Below, piece by piece: positions 36,980-50,324 of a stretch of DNA of 64,000 nucleotides. Within the stretch, counting starts at the first letter, position 1; the number at the start of each line of letters is the position of its first letter. The notes beneath the pieces are model-generated. The model was not told the DNA's origin, did not search any database, and saw nothing but the letters and a program-made list of their open reading frames with translations. A program made the translations under genes and the position numbers. This DNA is from Sisyra terminalis (lineage: Eukaryota; Arthropoda; Insecta; Neuroptera; Sisyridae), in the NCBI GenBank assembly GCA_958496175.1, contig OY292278.1:18166001-18230000 (forward strand), in the 5' to 3' direction.

Positions 36980-37899
36980 TCTACAATGCCTACACTGCCT
37001 ACAGTCCCTACCGCACTTCTAAGCAACCTAAGATAACCAAAAGTAATGTTGGGGTACTAAATTGATAACTTAAGTCTTTGGCATTAGGAATTTACCAATG
37101 AATATCTTAAAGACCATAATTTTGGATTAAATTAGAAAGAAATAAAGAAATAGTTGAAGAACTATGTAAAGTTTACGATACATCAAGAAGTAAAAAAAAT
37201 TGGATTTACAGCTTTTTTGGTTTTGTCATGTATTGAGAGCTTCAAGGAAATCATCAGGATAATTATCTGAGCTGGTTTCTGAGGAAAGCATTTGAAAAAT
37301 TAGAATACTAAATAAATAGAATAAGAGATAAAAATTTATACAATAATACGTTGATATCTGAGCTTTTTTCACTGTCTTCTTTGCTGTCATGGTTGAATTC
37401 GTCGATCATGAGAAAGATGAACTTAGATCGATAACACCTTCACTACAGGTTTTTTTTTCTTTTTTTATATCAATATTTCTTTTGATAATAATACTTTTCC
37501 TCATAGTTGATTTTCTTCCTTAGTTTTCTTGGGATGAAGTTCATTGGTTTGATAATACCTGCATGATCTATGCAATTAAATTGCCGAAGATGTGGGAACT
37601 TAATTGTTAATTAAATTGCAATGCTAGTAATTTAAGAAATTTATTTATGAAATTTCCCTACGTTAATTTTTTAATTCTTTTTATAACTTGTGTTTTTATC
37701 TATACGTGTTTCTTTCGAAGGATAATTATGCAGTTAGAGCTAATAATAATTATGACGTGATTAGTGAGATGAAGAAGGAAAATGAGATTTGAATTTAATT
37801 AAAACTTGTCGGGAATGAGATAAGTCAATTATAAAACAATAATATCAATTTTTGTCGAGTCCCGTTGATTCCTTAATGGGAGCATGGGTTGCGTCAGGA
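36980..37899. other. Unassigned AT-rich sequence
   Basis: Nothing recognised. Confidence 0.45.
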
Positions 37900-38210
37900 A
37901 TTTCGTGTGAGATTTAGACCTTATTGTGAGGTGCCAACGGCAAGGATCGATGCCATCGAGAGACGGCGTCGTAGACGCTCGGTACAGTTCGTCGACGGCA
38001 CAAGTCCAGGCGTCGCTAGCACTGGATGCTAGCGCAGCATCCAAAAGCTTTCGCCAGTTTAGTCGATCACCGAAAGCTCACGCGTCCAGTGTGCTTTCCA
38101 GCCACGCCGACATTCTCGTTCCGCATCACGCGAGCCACGCGCAAAGCTCAAAGCTTTCAGCGTTCGCACGTTGACAACTTCGAAAGCTGTGCCGCGCGAA
38201 AAAAGTTTCT
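37900..38210. other. GC-rich, CpG-rich island in AT-rich DNA
   Basis: About 300 bp with visibly more than half G+C and many CpG (GAGACGGCGTCGTAGACGC, CACGCGAGCCACGCGCAAAG, GCTGTGCCGCGCG). Frames stay open on both strands for 60-80 codons, which in GC-rich sequence means little. A hairpin GGATGC-TAGCGCA-GCATCC lies near 38024-38042, and AAAGCTT motifs recur. It may be a promoter/first-exon region of a host gene, a decayed GC-rich element, or foreign DNA; no splice or start signal settles it. Confidence 0.5.
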
Positions 38211-41200
38211 TCTAAAATTTTTTGTGATACTTGAAGTGTTCATTGTTTTTTAAAATACTTTTTAAGGGTAATTTGAGCAAATTTTTCCTCTTGATTTTTT
38301 TCTTGAATAATTTTAGCCAGGAAGGGTTGAATTTGGAAATTAATTTTTCCAAAGTTTGAATTGAAAAAAAGAAATTTATAGCCATTGAGATCATTTATAC
38401 ATACATCATTTTGATAATGTCTTCAAATTTTTAAAGATTTGATGAAAACTTGCACAATACAAAGAAAAGCGCTCAAAAGAATTGATAACAAATCAATTAA
38501 AACAATTAATTTTCGTTCTTTCAAATGCAGTAATTTTTTTATTAAGATTATACAAAAATTTTTTAACCGAAAAAAAAAGTTAAAAAAAACAAAAGCGGAG
38601 TATGGAGAAAAGTAATGGAGTAAAGTTTTTGAGTTTAAATCATATGAAAGGGATCTAAAATAAGTTAAATTGAAGTAAAAATTTTATTTAAATTTTCGGT
38701 TCTTATATTTTTTTTGCAGCTTTGCTTTTCACTGATTTTTTTTTCTAACTTATTTGTGACCAAAATATATCAGTGCATATCCATTTACTTTATGATTACT
38801 TTTGAAATACTTACCTAAAATCAATCATTTCTTATTTTTGACTCCAATGCGTAAATATTCTAAAATTTAATAGGAACCAAATTTACAGCATACTTTATTT
38901 AATAATGAAAAAATAACCAAAATTAAACTACCCCAAAAAAAGTTATATATGATCAAAAATATATAAATAAATTAGAGAATTTTGGTCTTTTTTTGGTTAC
39001 AAATGAAATAATTTGCTTAAATCTTAAAAAAATAAAATGCAAGAAATAATTTTGGTTACCAAATGAAACGGTTTTTAACTATTTTGCCAAACTAAAAGTG
39101 CAATAATGAATTTAATGCCACCGCTGCCAAATGCAATTCATTTACAAACGCCAGCCAACGTATAAATTATGATTTTTATTTCTATTTGTTTCTATTTCTC
39201 CTCGCATAAATAATTTCAGCGGAACATTTTAATCAATTCATTGAATTGGAAAAACTAGAAATCAATTTAAATTGCTGCAATATTTAAAAGAGAACTTGAA
39301 TTTAATCGAAAATTAAATGTCAATTCGTAATAGATGTATGACGCTATTGCATCTCGTTAGTGAAAGAGAGAAAAATAAATAATACAAAAGCCCAGCATGG
39401 AATGAGTCTAGGCACTATATAATCGAAGGTAGATGATATCTACCACCCCAATTCAACCACCCTTAGCCTACTTATTTCTATTTTAAATCGACAAATACGT
39501 TGAATTCACGTAATTGAAAATATAAATCTGAATACGGGAAAATAAAAAAAAATCGACTCTTTCAAAGGTTCTTGCGACCGCCAAGTCTTCGTCTCGGCTT
39601 CTGGTACTTAAGTCGATGGAATCGGATGTTGGCTTTTTATGCAATTGTTGTGCCGTGGATTCGGAGATGATTCGCGTAAATATAAAATAAGCGGTTTTCA
39701 CTCGGTTGCGAATGGCGACAGGTTGTTCAACCGAAAGGGTAGTACGGGGGTGATATGTGAAATTCGATTGTAATTCAAGGAGAAAAAAGTTGTCATCTCT
39801 TGGGATTTTATCAGACTAGAAAGTTTTAGGAAGCGTACTGTGTGTTTTTTTTTTTCGTGAAAAGGGTTGATTTAACCTTGAATTTTTTTTTCATTAAAAA
39901 GTTTTGGCTTGTGAAAGGGTTGGGGGAGGGAATGAAATTTACATGAAAATTACTGTACAAATTGCCGTTACGTTTTTAGATAAAATATGTTAATGAATTT
40001 TTTAACTTTCGTGTTTTTTTTTTCCAGTAATAAGTAAAATTAAACAACATTATATTTAATTTATTTTTTTTCTTCAAATGAAATTAGGAAAAGCTCATTA
40101 AATGTTGTAATTCGTTTTTACGATAAACTAATTTTTCGATTTCCAGTTAGAAGCCTATACAGAAAATGCGTTACTTTTACATCTATCTAACATCGATAAA
40201 ATATTACCAACAAATAATTTTTTGGCTTCCTTTTAAATTATTATTACACATATCACATGTGTAATACAATTTCATTAGGTGTATAGTATTAATTAGACCA
40301 TTGAATTCAGTGCGGTCATATGGGGAATTAATATAAAGAATTACTAAAATCGCAGAAAGTTTATTGATAAATATGCACTTTGTTGAGCTCATAACTCTAA
40401 TATCTATCCATAAAACATTCATTAGACATAAATTTTTAAATTCTAAATAAATCTCCAACTAAACTTTCGTTGCGGAATTGTTTTACCACGATAATTATCA
40501 AATTATTCAATTTACATATTCTAAAATTTACAGTGGTAAAATGTAATATGTTTAAGGTTCACTTGAGGAAAACAAAAGATTGAAAATTATGTTCCGTATT
40601 TTTTTTAAAATTGGTCAAAAATTTATTTCGAAAAATCCAAATTGAAATGTTTGATCTGCATATTTATGTAGGTATTACGCAACAAGCATTGCTAAAATTA
40701 GTACAAAAAGTCATATTATAATTAACTAATTGATACCACTAATTTCGTCAATATGGTATACTAATATGCCGGTTCCGATAATTGGTTCCGATATAGGAGG
40801 TCCGAAGGTCCGATGCCGCCGTAGGATCCATTTTATATTTTCTTTCCTTGTTATTTCATGACAAGATGGTTATCAAGATAAAACTTTTAACTTTCAAATA
40901 GTCAAACTATGCATTCATTTTTATTAGTTTTGAAAAAAATTCTTATGAGTTTACGTATGTGTGCATTATGTATGTCTGTCAGAAAAGACAGGGAAACAAA
41001 GTTTATAAACACTTACGTGGGAGTGAAATACAATTATTGTCTCAAATGTAAACTAACTGCCTGTTGTCATTGGTTTCAACTGGCACTTTAATTTCATTCA
41101 ATTGTCAATTTTTTCCATTTTTCGGTTGTGTCAGTATTGGGCTGTGAATCTTTCACGGGAAGTTATTTGTCAGTTGGACTAATGTGGGACTGTGAATACT

Positions 41201-42221
41201 TTACGTGAAGTTGCTAGTAACTTATTAGTTCTAATAAAGTATTTTAAAAATTAATATAATTCACAGAGTTTTTACATCATTTATGATATTAACTTATTTT
41301 TCCAAACTTTGGTTTGTGCAAAAACATCAACATTATTTTGTAATCGATTTTTTGCTCTTATTAGGGTTCAATAGATAATAATGCCAAGACATTAAGTCTA
41401 TCTTCGCCTATATCCTTAGCCTTAACCTTAGTTATACTGACACGTTTGTAACTTTTCACCTTTTACAGGGTAGAAAATTATTTTTTCTTTGAACAATTTA
41501 CTGCTAGGACAAAAAAGAAAATGTACAGGCAATACCAACATTAGGGTTTACATCTCAAAGATTTCATGATGAATGCAAGGTATTCCATATACTTTGTGCG
41601 AAGCAATTATCTTTAATATTTTGTAATATATTTTCAAGTAGGCAATGTTAGTGAATATATTTATTTACGAAGATCTCTTCTAAATCATTACCTTACTAGA
41701 TTATTTTAGATTTTAAAGAAGTACTACATATTTCAACTACTAGGGTTCGTATAGGATTTTAAATGTCCATACAAAAATTAATTGAATTTAATATGTTGAT
41801 ATATAGTTGAATGGTCCCTAAAGCATACCATTATGGTGATCTCAAATTTGTTCTGAATATCCCCAAAATAGCGATCTTCTTATTGCCAGTGATTCAACAA
41901 TTGAAAAATGTTATATGATAAATTGAAAAGTAAATTCAAAAAAAATATTTAGTATAATTTACTAAAAATGTTCCATACTTCCAAAGTAAAACTACCTAAA
42001 ATCAATTTTTGAATTTGAATTGTTCGTGCATCTTTTCGCTTCTAAAATTTTGGCGTTCCAAAAATGTTACTATCCTATAATCGAGCCGCTCTAGAACTTC
42101 ACGAGCTTAGGCATAAAGCCATCATTTATGCTTTCACAGTGGTTACCGTGGAATATGATGATTGTTGTAATTTACTTTAAAAATTATCCTTATTAAAAAA
42201 AAGAAACAAACTTTTTCTACA
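38211..42221. other. Unassigned sequence
   Basis: About 39410-39760 is more balanced in composition and lacks visible repeats. No coding region or RNA gene was recognised. Confidence 0.4.
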
Positions 42222-42464
42222 CAGTAGAACAAGAGCGGCCAACTCAATTGATCTAGTGGGTTACGTTAAAAATTTGGCATAACTCCGTTGATCACATATT
42301 GATAAAATTGTAAATCTTTATGTTTGATTAAGATACGCTGTAGTCATTTTTAATACAAAGATTTTCAATACTTTAGCCATTACTATGTAAAAATAATATG
42401 GGTATCACGGGCCGGAAAAAGGCGGCTCTCATGAGGCCCGTGGGTCGCAGATTGGCTACTATTG
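42222..42464. mobile_element. Probable hAT-like non-autonomous element
   Basis: Left end CAGTAGAACAAGAGCGGCCA and reversed right end CAATAGTAGCCAATCTGCGA followed by CCCACGGGCC resemble hAT termini of the form CA-rTGG...GCCAA with adjacent CGGCCCGYGGGCC. No matching 8-bp target duplication is visible, so boundaries are approximate. Confidence 0.35.
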
Positions 42465-42469
42465 CTTTG

Positions 42470-44560
42470 GAAGATGAATATCTAATTATTATATGCAACA
42501 ATAATATTTTTGGTAAATTTTACTTATTATTTTGCAAGATCCATTTAACGATACCACACGCGATTAAATAGATTGAATTGGCTGAAAATTTTTGTTCATT
42601 CCCAAGTAGTTAAAAAGATATATATTCCCTTATTTATTTTGTGTGATATTTCATTGTTAATAAAGTAATGAGTTGTTTTAAACTATCATATAGCATTTAA
42701 ATGGTTTAGCTGCTAATGAGGTAAAAGAAAACAAATTTGTAATAAGAGCACCTTGAATCAAATACTTATATATCCATTCGATCAAAAATCAAATTATACA
42801 GAAAAACGCTAAAATTTAACACAATAAAATAAATTTAATTGTTTCCAATAACTCTATTTTCGTTTCTTTTCCAAACCATTTTCACCAAATGAGAGCTACG
42901 ATATTACAAAGACATGAAACTCAAACAAATTTTTATTATATTATGTTTTAATGATTTGAGTTTTGCCCAAATAATAAACTTTACGTTTTGTCAAATCTCC
43001 AATACCTACACAGCATAAATGTCTTTGTGATTTATTGAAAAAGGAAAATAAATTTCAGCGAAAAATTTCATTGAAACAGCAGAACACTTTTACGGCCTAA
43101 TATAAAAAGCTTAAATTTCTTTGTGAAAACTTTCGCTTTTGACATTGAAAATAAAATCACAAAAAATTACGCGTACCAACGACGCAATTACTTGTTGATT
43201 TTTCATATCATACCGAATGAAAAGTCTTTAATTTTTTTACAAACGCACAAAAAGCCTGACGAAGGTAAAACATATCAAAGTAAGAAAAAAGGGAACAAGG
43301 ATTTCGTGTAGGCACGCGATATTTCTTTTCTCATTTTCTATTATTGTCAATAATTTTTCGTGAACCTTTTACGATTTTATCTCATTTTCGTTTCGAACAA
43401 CTTCTTACATATCTATATTAAGTTAAAAATACTTCGTTTTGAATGCCATTGTGATTGATCAGTCGATGATTTTCTTTTTCAACCATATCTTCGATATTTC
43501 CCTTGTCATTCCATGCTGTGGAAAACTTGATAATATTTTGCATAGTCTATAAATGTAGCAAATAAAAGAAATAGAAACTTTCCAACTTTTTTATTAGCAT
43601 CATTCCATATTGTATTGTTGTGACCAGAACAAAAGCCATAATGCTGCTAGAAATGATAAAAGAAAAATGAGGACAAATGAGAGCAATGTGACGCAAATAA
43701 TAAAATATCGGGGATAATGATGACTGCATATTCTTAAATTTGCTTTTTCTCCGACTTCTGTAATAATGAAAGTTCATATTTCATGTTTACCTCATATTTT
43801 CTTGAACAAATTACTTCAATTTTTCCAATAAATATCGATAATTTTAACAAATAAAAATTAAACAAGAGATTGAAAATCATCCCTTAATTGCTAAAACAAA
43901 ATATAATTGACGTTTTTCTATATTAAAACCGGTGGCAACACAAACTTTTTAACATACTGGTGACCTTTGAAAATCCATTCGATAAACCTGGATCTGGATT
44001 CGAGTTGATTTGGATTTGAAAGAGGTAAGTTTAAATTACAACTAAGTATAGTTATTTAATTTACTATTCCACCATTTATCTAGTTTGTAATTTTAGAACA
44101 TATTTAGTTACAACTATTCCATTTCTTTTTTTACATTCAATGCCCTGAAGCAAAATTTTGAACATGGAACTTTGCAAACTTGTTTAACTTTAACATATTT
44201 CTGTGTAACATATTAACATAATATGTTTTGTACCGTTATTATTTTATAATTTCGCCTAGATTTATAGAATTACCATTCACATTTTGACAAAATGAAGAAA
44301 AAATTACTCCTGAAAATTAGACAGCTTAATTAAACTAAGCTGCTTTGATTGTAGAAAAGAAATTATAGATGTTAGAAATTCAGTGAAATATTTATCTAAA
44401 GAAACATCAGCAAGATACATTCAACTGTCATACGTTCAATACGCGTGGGCTAGTTGTGTCCAATGACATAATTAACAATAGTGAGAAGTATCTCTATTAA
44501 GTCAAATGCCATTTAAATTAAAGTATATTTAAGTATCGACATTATGTCCAACGTTATGTC
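42470..44560. other. Unassigned AT-rich sequence
   Basis: Nothing recognised; ORFs at 43123-43311 and 43547-43777 have no family resemblance. Confidence 0.4.
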
Positions 44561-44565
44561 CAACG

Positions 44566-44850
44566 GATTCTAGGCGAGGTGGTTTTGATGATCATTAAAT
44601 CTAGATTGAGAGTCATATACTCGCCGAGTGATCATGTCCTTTATATGTTCCACTTGTAGATCTTCGTGGATTTTCATATTATTTATGAAGCATGGCACTC
44701 CAATTATTGTCGACCGAACCTTGGACTGGAATCTTTGAATTATTTTCTCGTTTAAGTAGGATGGTATTCCTCAATGTTCCACTTCATAAGTCCAAATTGA
44801 TTCCATTATTGGTTTCAGTAAGTAAATAACTGATTTATTTTCAATGGCCA
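44566..44850 (-). pseudogene. Jockey-type LINE ORF2 C-terminal relic
   Basis: Minus frame: KSVIYLLKPIMESIWTYEV, a stop, then NEKIIQRFQSKVRSTIIGVP, INNMKIHEDLQVEHIKDMIT, RVYDSQSRFNDHQNHLA. This matches the segment of jockey ORF2 downstream of the RT (K..Y..VI.PI.TYG..LWG, IQ.FQ.RVLR.ITG.PW, H.DL...). One stop and several substitutions of conserved residues mark it as dead. Confidence 0.75.
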
Positions 44851-44929
44851 TCTGTGACCGGTGACCAATCAGCCAATACAATTTTCCGTAATTATTGTTA
44901 AGTAACTTTCTTTTTTTTTAACATTCATA

Positions 44930-45405
44930 AATATTTAACGTGATCCATTTGAGGTACCTCGATGTTACTAAGCATTATTGGTGGGCAGCACTGTTGCCTG
45001 GTAGGGCAAATAAATATGAACAAATATTTGAAATGCTTTGGATTACATTGATGAAAAAAGTGTATTTGTATAAAAGTCCTTTTTTCTAAAATAATTGGGA
45101 AAATGTAAATAAAATATTGATGTTTATACAATATATAAAATAAATTGTGGTCTTATTTATGTAATGTAATTAACAAAAATAACCTATAAACAAAAATATG
45201 GAAAAAAGTTCAAACAAATGTATTACTGATATATTTTTCTAGATACGTAATTAGTTTGCCAAGCAATCTTCTTCAATGAGGAAAATACATTTAATTCATC
45301 ATACAGATAATACAATTGTTTGAGCTTTTGTTCATCTTTATGTTATTAGTTTACTTTTGTAAATTATATTACATAAAGAAGACCACAATATATTCTATAT
45401 ATTTC
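44930..45405 (+). pseudogene. Penelope-like element 3' end relic within an inverted repeat
   Basis: The stretch TACAATATATAAAATAAATT through AGTTCAAACAAATGTATTAC (45127-45230) matches the end of the PLE copy at 63650-63840 (TACAATATATAAAATATATT...AGTTCAAACAAAAATATTCG). A weak GIY-YIG-like reading (LLVGST for YVGQT) lies near 44975. The reverse complement of 45127-45172 recurs at 45357-45403 (ATATATAGAATATATTGTGG), so the end is duplicated head to head. Confidence 0.5.
45236..45283 (-). ncRNA. Degenerate hammerhead motif, family C
   Basis: Minus strand TTGAAGA (core, C3 changed), AGATTGC-TTG-GCAAAC, TAAT in place of GAAA, then TACGTATCTAG. It aligns base for base with the intact motif at 63.8 kb, but core and stem II changes predict no activity. 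Confidence 0.55.
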
Positions 45406-48090
45406 CTTTATAAAAAGTTTAACTGTTTAAGTCAGGGAAAATATTAAATTTGATATAATACCATTATTTATTAAGTACTAAGGTATTTTCTATCATTTTA
45501 TTTAAAAGGACAAAAAATATAGTAACCTTCTACGGATATAGTGTTTTGATTTAATCGGAAAATTTTCATATTTAGTAGTAACTTTGATACAGCGTATTCT
45601 AGGAGAAATTCTGTCATTTTAATAAAATATTTCAAAACAAACGTTTGATAAAAATAAAAAAAATTGTATAAAAGTTACTCAAACTATGGGGGAAAAGTCA
45701 AGGCCTCAAAGTTAAGGGTTAATTGATGAAAATTTTCACCAACATCAACATTTCATTTTACCTCGAGTGTTTTTTTTTTTTTGTGTTGAACGAGCTTTCC
45801 TCCGTTAAATACACATTAAACGGCGAAAAATTTTTTCAACAGATTTCCTCTTACGAAAATAAAATGCGTTTAAAGTTATACTTTCAGATGTTTTAAATTG
45901 AATGTAATGTTATGTGGCTTTGCGAAAAACATCTAGTAAATTAAATTTTATTTTTCATTATGTCAAACTATAGTCGTATTTTCACATCAAAAATAATATT
46001 ACGGGAAGTAAATTCATATTTAAAATATCTCAATACGCAGCCATAATGAGGTTTAAAGAAGCAACTATGTTTATACTAAGTTTTAATTAAATGAAAATAT
46101 TTTTTCTTCTTTATAAAATAAAGCGAATAATCCTTTTTCTTGTAATTTGGAAAAGAAATTTTAAACAAATTTTAATTACTAGAGACTCTTTTTAAAATAA
46201 TTTGCTAAGTTTTTGAAATATCGTTCAGTAAATTAGATTAAATTTTAAATACTCATATCCACAATAAGCTGTATCAAGAGAATAACTTTTGCTATAATGA
46301 AACTTAACGGGTGTTTCTCAGGGTTAATTGATCAAATAGGTACTTATTAGTTTCAATTACTTTAACTATGTCAAAAAAAATCAAATCGATGATTTGGGAA
46401 ATGTATTATCATGATTGTTTTTACTTTGTCGTTTTGGAAAATTGAATTTTTGTTTCCTATATATTTTCATTCTCATTTCCATGTGAAGATGTTTGAAATA
46501 ACAAAGCAAGTTAAGTCAATAATAATTTTATGAGAAACAGCCAATCTATATGCAAGGTTTCTTGCATATACCTACGGTTGTATTCTAAATTGAATATTGC
46601 AAAAAAAAATCGAAAACATAAAACTACAGAAAATTGATAAGCTAAAGGCTAGTATTTTTACTCATGGATAAATAAACCATATTCATGGAATATGGAATTC
46701 TATTTAAAAGATAAAGATGTATCTGTTAGATAAATCAAACACATATAACTATTCTTAGGTGTAAATGCGTATGTTTCTTCTATCCTGCGGATAACATTTT
46801 ATATGAAAGATAAATATTACTATCCAACTATCCAGGTGTGAAAATATCGACCCAAATAGATGATAATATATCTGTTACATAAATCTTGCATTTTAACAAT
46901 CGACATCATTACCCATGATAAATAGTTATTGAAATATTAGCCCTAAATAAATAAAAAAAAATATTCAAAAAGCTTAATTTTAAAAAAAAAAATAAAAAAT
47001 TCATTCCACTCAAATAAATATATGCCAGAGATTCGTCCAGAATTACGGATTGATTTGAAGACTTCATCGGAAAAACGATACTCAGTTTTTATAGCTCTTC
47101 AACTCTTAAGCTACTAAGCTATTTCAACTAGTAAACAATAGTTAATAAGCATTTTTAATATTTCGAAAATTAAAAGTAAAGTTTATTACACGGAAATGTT
47201 CTATAGCCTATAGTACTTAGAGAAAATTAAGTCAAATCAATGAAAAATTTTTGGTATCGGATTTGGAGATACGAAAATTACAATCTTAAATTAAACTTTC
47301 AAGCATATTTTCTTTAAAAATATTATTAATGAAGCATACACAGGAGAAATAATATAAAGATTTAATGAATAATTTTATACATCGCATGAATCAATTTCTT
47401 TATTCCTTTAAGAAATATAATGGGTTTCAACTGAAACGAAAAGAAAGATAATTTTTCTTGTTTATAAACAATAAACATTACCTTACCTGATGATGACAGC
47501 CAAAGACTGTTGAAACGCATGATATTATATAAAAAATTAAAGAAATTGAGTCATACGACATATATAATTATTCTTTCAATTATTATTAATTGTGATTCAG
47601 TAATAATAAATAAATAATTTATGAATGATAAAAATATAAAGATAATAATTACAAGATAAAATAAATATATTAATTCAGATTGTCGTAAGAAATGTTTACA
47701 CTTTACCTATATAATAACCATTTTAGATATTTACTTAGAAATAACTAAAATAGGGATTTCCAATAAGATCAATAAAATAGCAACAAATTTCCAATGTTTA
47801 GAAATCAGCATTTTTATTAAGTTCAAAATTATTAATGTAAAAATTCATAACTGATATTATCGATATTATGACAAAAAACCATTTAGATAATGAAATTTTC
47901 CTAAGGGAAGATTTACTCAAAGAGGTGAGATTGTTGGGTTTTTTGGTACCTAGGTTTCGTGAGCTTAAAAATATATCTTTCGGGTGTAAATTAGTATTAA
48001 ATGGACAATTTTTATCCATATACAGTTAGAGAAAATATAATATAGATAGATAGAAGATGTAGTATAGTAGGTACGTTAAAAGCTTTATGA
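45406..48090. other. Unassigned AT-rich sequence with one perfect small hairpin
   Basis: TATATGCAAG-GTTT-CTTGCATATA at 46547-46570 is a perfect 10-bp hairpin. The hammerhead relic at 47487 is listed separately. Nothing else was recognised. Confidence 0.45.
47481..47535 (+). ncRNA. Hammerhead motif, family A copy 2 (damaged)
   Basis: Core CTGATGA (47487-47493), spacer T, stem II GACAG...CTGTT, core GAAA (47512-47515) are intact. The stem III/cleavage segment has changed from ACGCGTC to ACGCATG, putting G at the cleavage position and breaking the palindrome, and stem I no longer pairs. Flanks resemble those of copy 1 (GTTTAT...ATTACC before; GAATCTCAAAGACAT-like tail after). Confidence 0.55.
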
Positions 48091-48094
48091 AAAG

Positions 48095-48345
48095 GACACT
48101 AGAAAATAAAACATTGTAATGGTATGATCATGTTCAAAGGATCCCTAATCACAGATGGCCAAAAAAAGTATTAAGTAAGCGGAAAAAAACGAAGAATAAA
48201 ACCAGCTCTATAATGGGAAACTAACATCGGAAAAGCTATAGCAGAAAAATATTTAATGGAAATAGGGTTGAAAAATCAGAGAATTGCGGAGGGCAAAAAT
48301 GACGAGCTCATAATAGAGAAATATCAAGAAAAAAGAAAATGACAA
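48095..48345 (+). pseudogene. LINE C-terminal relic (RTE/endonuclease-RT type)
   Basis: Frames give YDHVQRIPNHRWPKKVLS, then in another frame ALXWETNIGKAMAEKYLMEI-like codons and LKNQRIAEGKN. The pattern WYGHVxRM...RWPKRVxxWxPxxRRRRGRPxLRWxxxI is the C-terminal signature of RTE-like and related LINEs in insects. Several stops and a shift are present. A related and longer copy is at 54.75-55.44 kb. Confidence 0.6.
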
Positions 48346-48376
48346 TCACAGATTGTATCATACCATCTAATCCGAC

Positions 48377-48739
48377 CTATGAGCCAACTGAAGTTGAAAT
48401 TTTTTTTAATTGTATTCTTCCCAAAAACGAATTTTGGCGAATTTTAACACTGTAGCTTTCGGGAGTTTGTGTGCCCTGATTCTTTATTTCACCTTTTAAA
48501 AACCGAAACTCTAAGTTCAGTAGGATACCGGAATCGAATTTTCCGAACTCTTTTGATCGCCTTATAGTCACGATAACTTGATAATTACTTTCACCTTCTG
48601 CCCCACCAAATCTACATATATCAGGGTCTAACCGTATACCAATAGTTTTCTCAAACCTTAGTGGTTGGATATTAGGTCCGTCACTAATCTCACTTGGGAC
48701 TATTTCAGCAGTTAGACTCTGAAAATATTTTTTCATCAT
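48377..48739 (-). CDS. Unassigned 120-codon ORF
   Basis: Opens with two Met, contains few low-complexity runs and mixed residues (PSEISDGPNIQPLRFEKTIG, DICRFGGAEGESNYQVIVTI, GTQTPESYSVKIRQNSFLGR). Length and composition are better than most chance ORFs here, but I recognise no domain and see no splice or promoter signal. It starts 30 bp beyond the LINE relic, on the other strand. Could be a fragment of an unrecognised element ORF or a single exon. Confidence 0.25.
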   Translation of the reverse strand: MMKKYFQSLTAEIVPSEISDGPNIQPLRFEKTIGIRLDPDICRFGGAEGESNYQVIVTIRRSKEFGKFDSGILLNLEFRFLKGEIKNQGTQTPESYSVKIRQNSFLGRIQLKKISTSVGS

Positions 48740-50320
48740 TCTTTTACTTAGTTTTTGTACCTCAGTACTTTTCTTCAGGTGTAGTAGCTAATATAAAAGG
48801 AGTTAAGGTAGTTTCAACTATTGATGAATTACATGAATGTGAATTTAACAAATGAAAGGTTTTTAGTTACATCCGATTATTTCAACGAGTTGAGTATTAT
48901 ATACAAACTTTAGTTTATAAATGGTGTACCAATAGAAAAGTACTACTCGGTAATTTAACCATTCTATTTTGGTCTTATTCTATACTATTTGCAAATCGTC
49001 GATTACAGTAATTATTTATGGATATAAATAGAAATTGGCTGAGAAGGAAATGCGAAGCAGAATGTACGATTAAGAACCTTAAAATACATTTTAGTCAAAG
49101 ACATTCAAATGTCTTTTTATTTGCACAAAATGAATTTTTCGTTTAAATCAATACCCATTGATATAAAATCAACTATCTGGTACGAACAGATGAAAGCTTT
49201 GTACTGTTAATGAATATTGAACGCAAGTTGAAAGCATAATGCCTCTTTTATTTTTTTTCAAGGGAAAATATACAAATTTTTTTTCACCAACACTTCTCCT
49301 TTAACAATTCGTTTTTCACTTGAATTCAACGGCAAAGTTTCCTCGAATTGATTGCACTAGTAATTACGTTTTCCTTTTCTGCACTGCACACCCTCGCTTT
49401 TTTAAAGCGAATTTAAAAAGAAATTTACGAGGAAAAGATTGTTTAATTTGCAAAACATTCAACAATCTCCCATGTCGCTGCTTTCATTTAGTGTGTTAGT
49501 TATTTGTGCAAATTCAAAACAAATTGTCTCCAATGGTGCATAAGAAAAGTTTAATTTATATTTTATTTGCAAGAAAAAATTTCGCACCCCGATACTGTCA
49601 CCGAATAGCTGAAACGTATGGTCAAAGAATATTGTGAGGGATGTCTTTGAAAATTTGATCTTAAACTTTAATGTAAACATAACAAGGCCGGGTTGTGGTT
49701 TTAGTGTCCCAAGGTAAATTCAGCCAACGAAGCCGATGAAATTGGGGTTGCGTTGTAGTTAAACTTACTAGCACTCAACACATTTAACCGCAAATAGAAA
49801 ACGCTGTACCTATTTTCACACAAAACAGAATTCTCTGTTGTAATATTGATATATTAATTAATTACAATAAATTCGAAGAAGAGCTTAATTAACTATAATA
49901 AATGCATGTAATTAATAATTCTCGATTTAATACATCAATCAAATTCAATCGCTCAGCTTATTCTATTATATTATAATTACGTATTGTTATTGTTCTAGCT
50001 AAATTTAAATACCTTTCCTTTCCAATTTTTGAGTAAAAGTTCGGAAATTAATTAGAAGTATTAATGAAATGTTACTTAATTAGTGTTTTTATCATTTAAA
50101 AACAAAGATTTTAATTTATGAATTTAAATGAAAGAAATATATAATAGAAAGTACAAAGAATTTGCAAGGTTAATACATTATGGAAACACAATGGAAAAAT
50201 AAATTGTTATTCAGTATGGAGTGAGATTTATAAGTATGCTAACTGAAACCAAGGAATAGTTCTTATATCATATAAGGATTATAAGGAATCATATAAGGAA
50301 TAAACATAATTGCATGCTTA
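48740..50320. other. Unassigned sequence
   Basis: Nothing recognised. Confidence 0.4.
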
Positions 50321-50324
50321 TTGA

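Noticed and set aside
37251..37257. TCATCAG (minus-strand CTGATGA)
   Set aside because: No second core box or helices around it.
43256..43262. CTGACGA box
   Set aside because: Fits CUGANGA but lacks stem II, GAAA and stem I partners.
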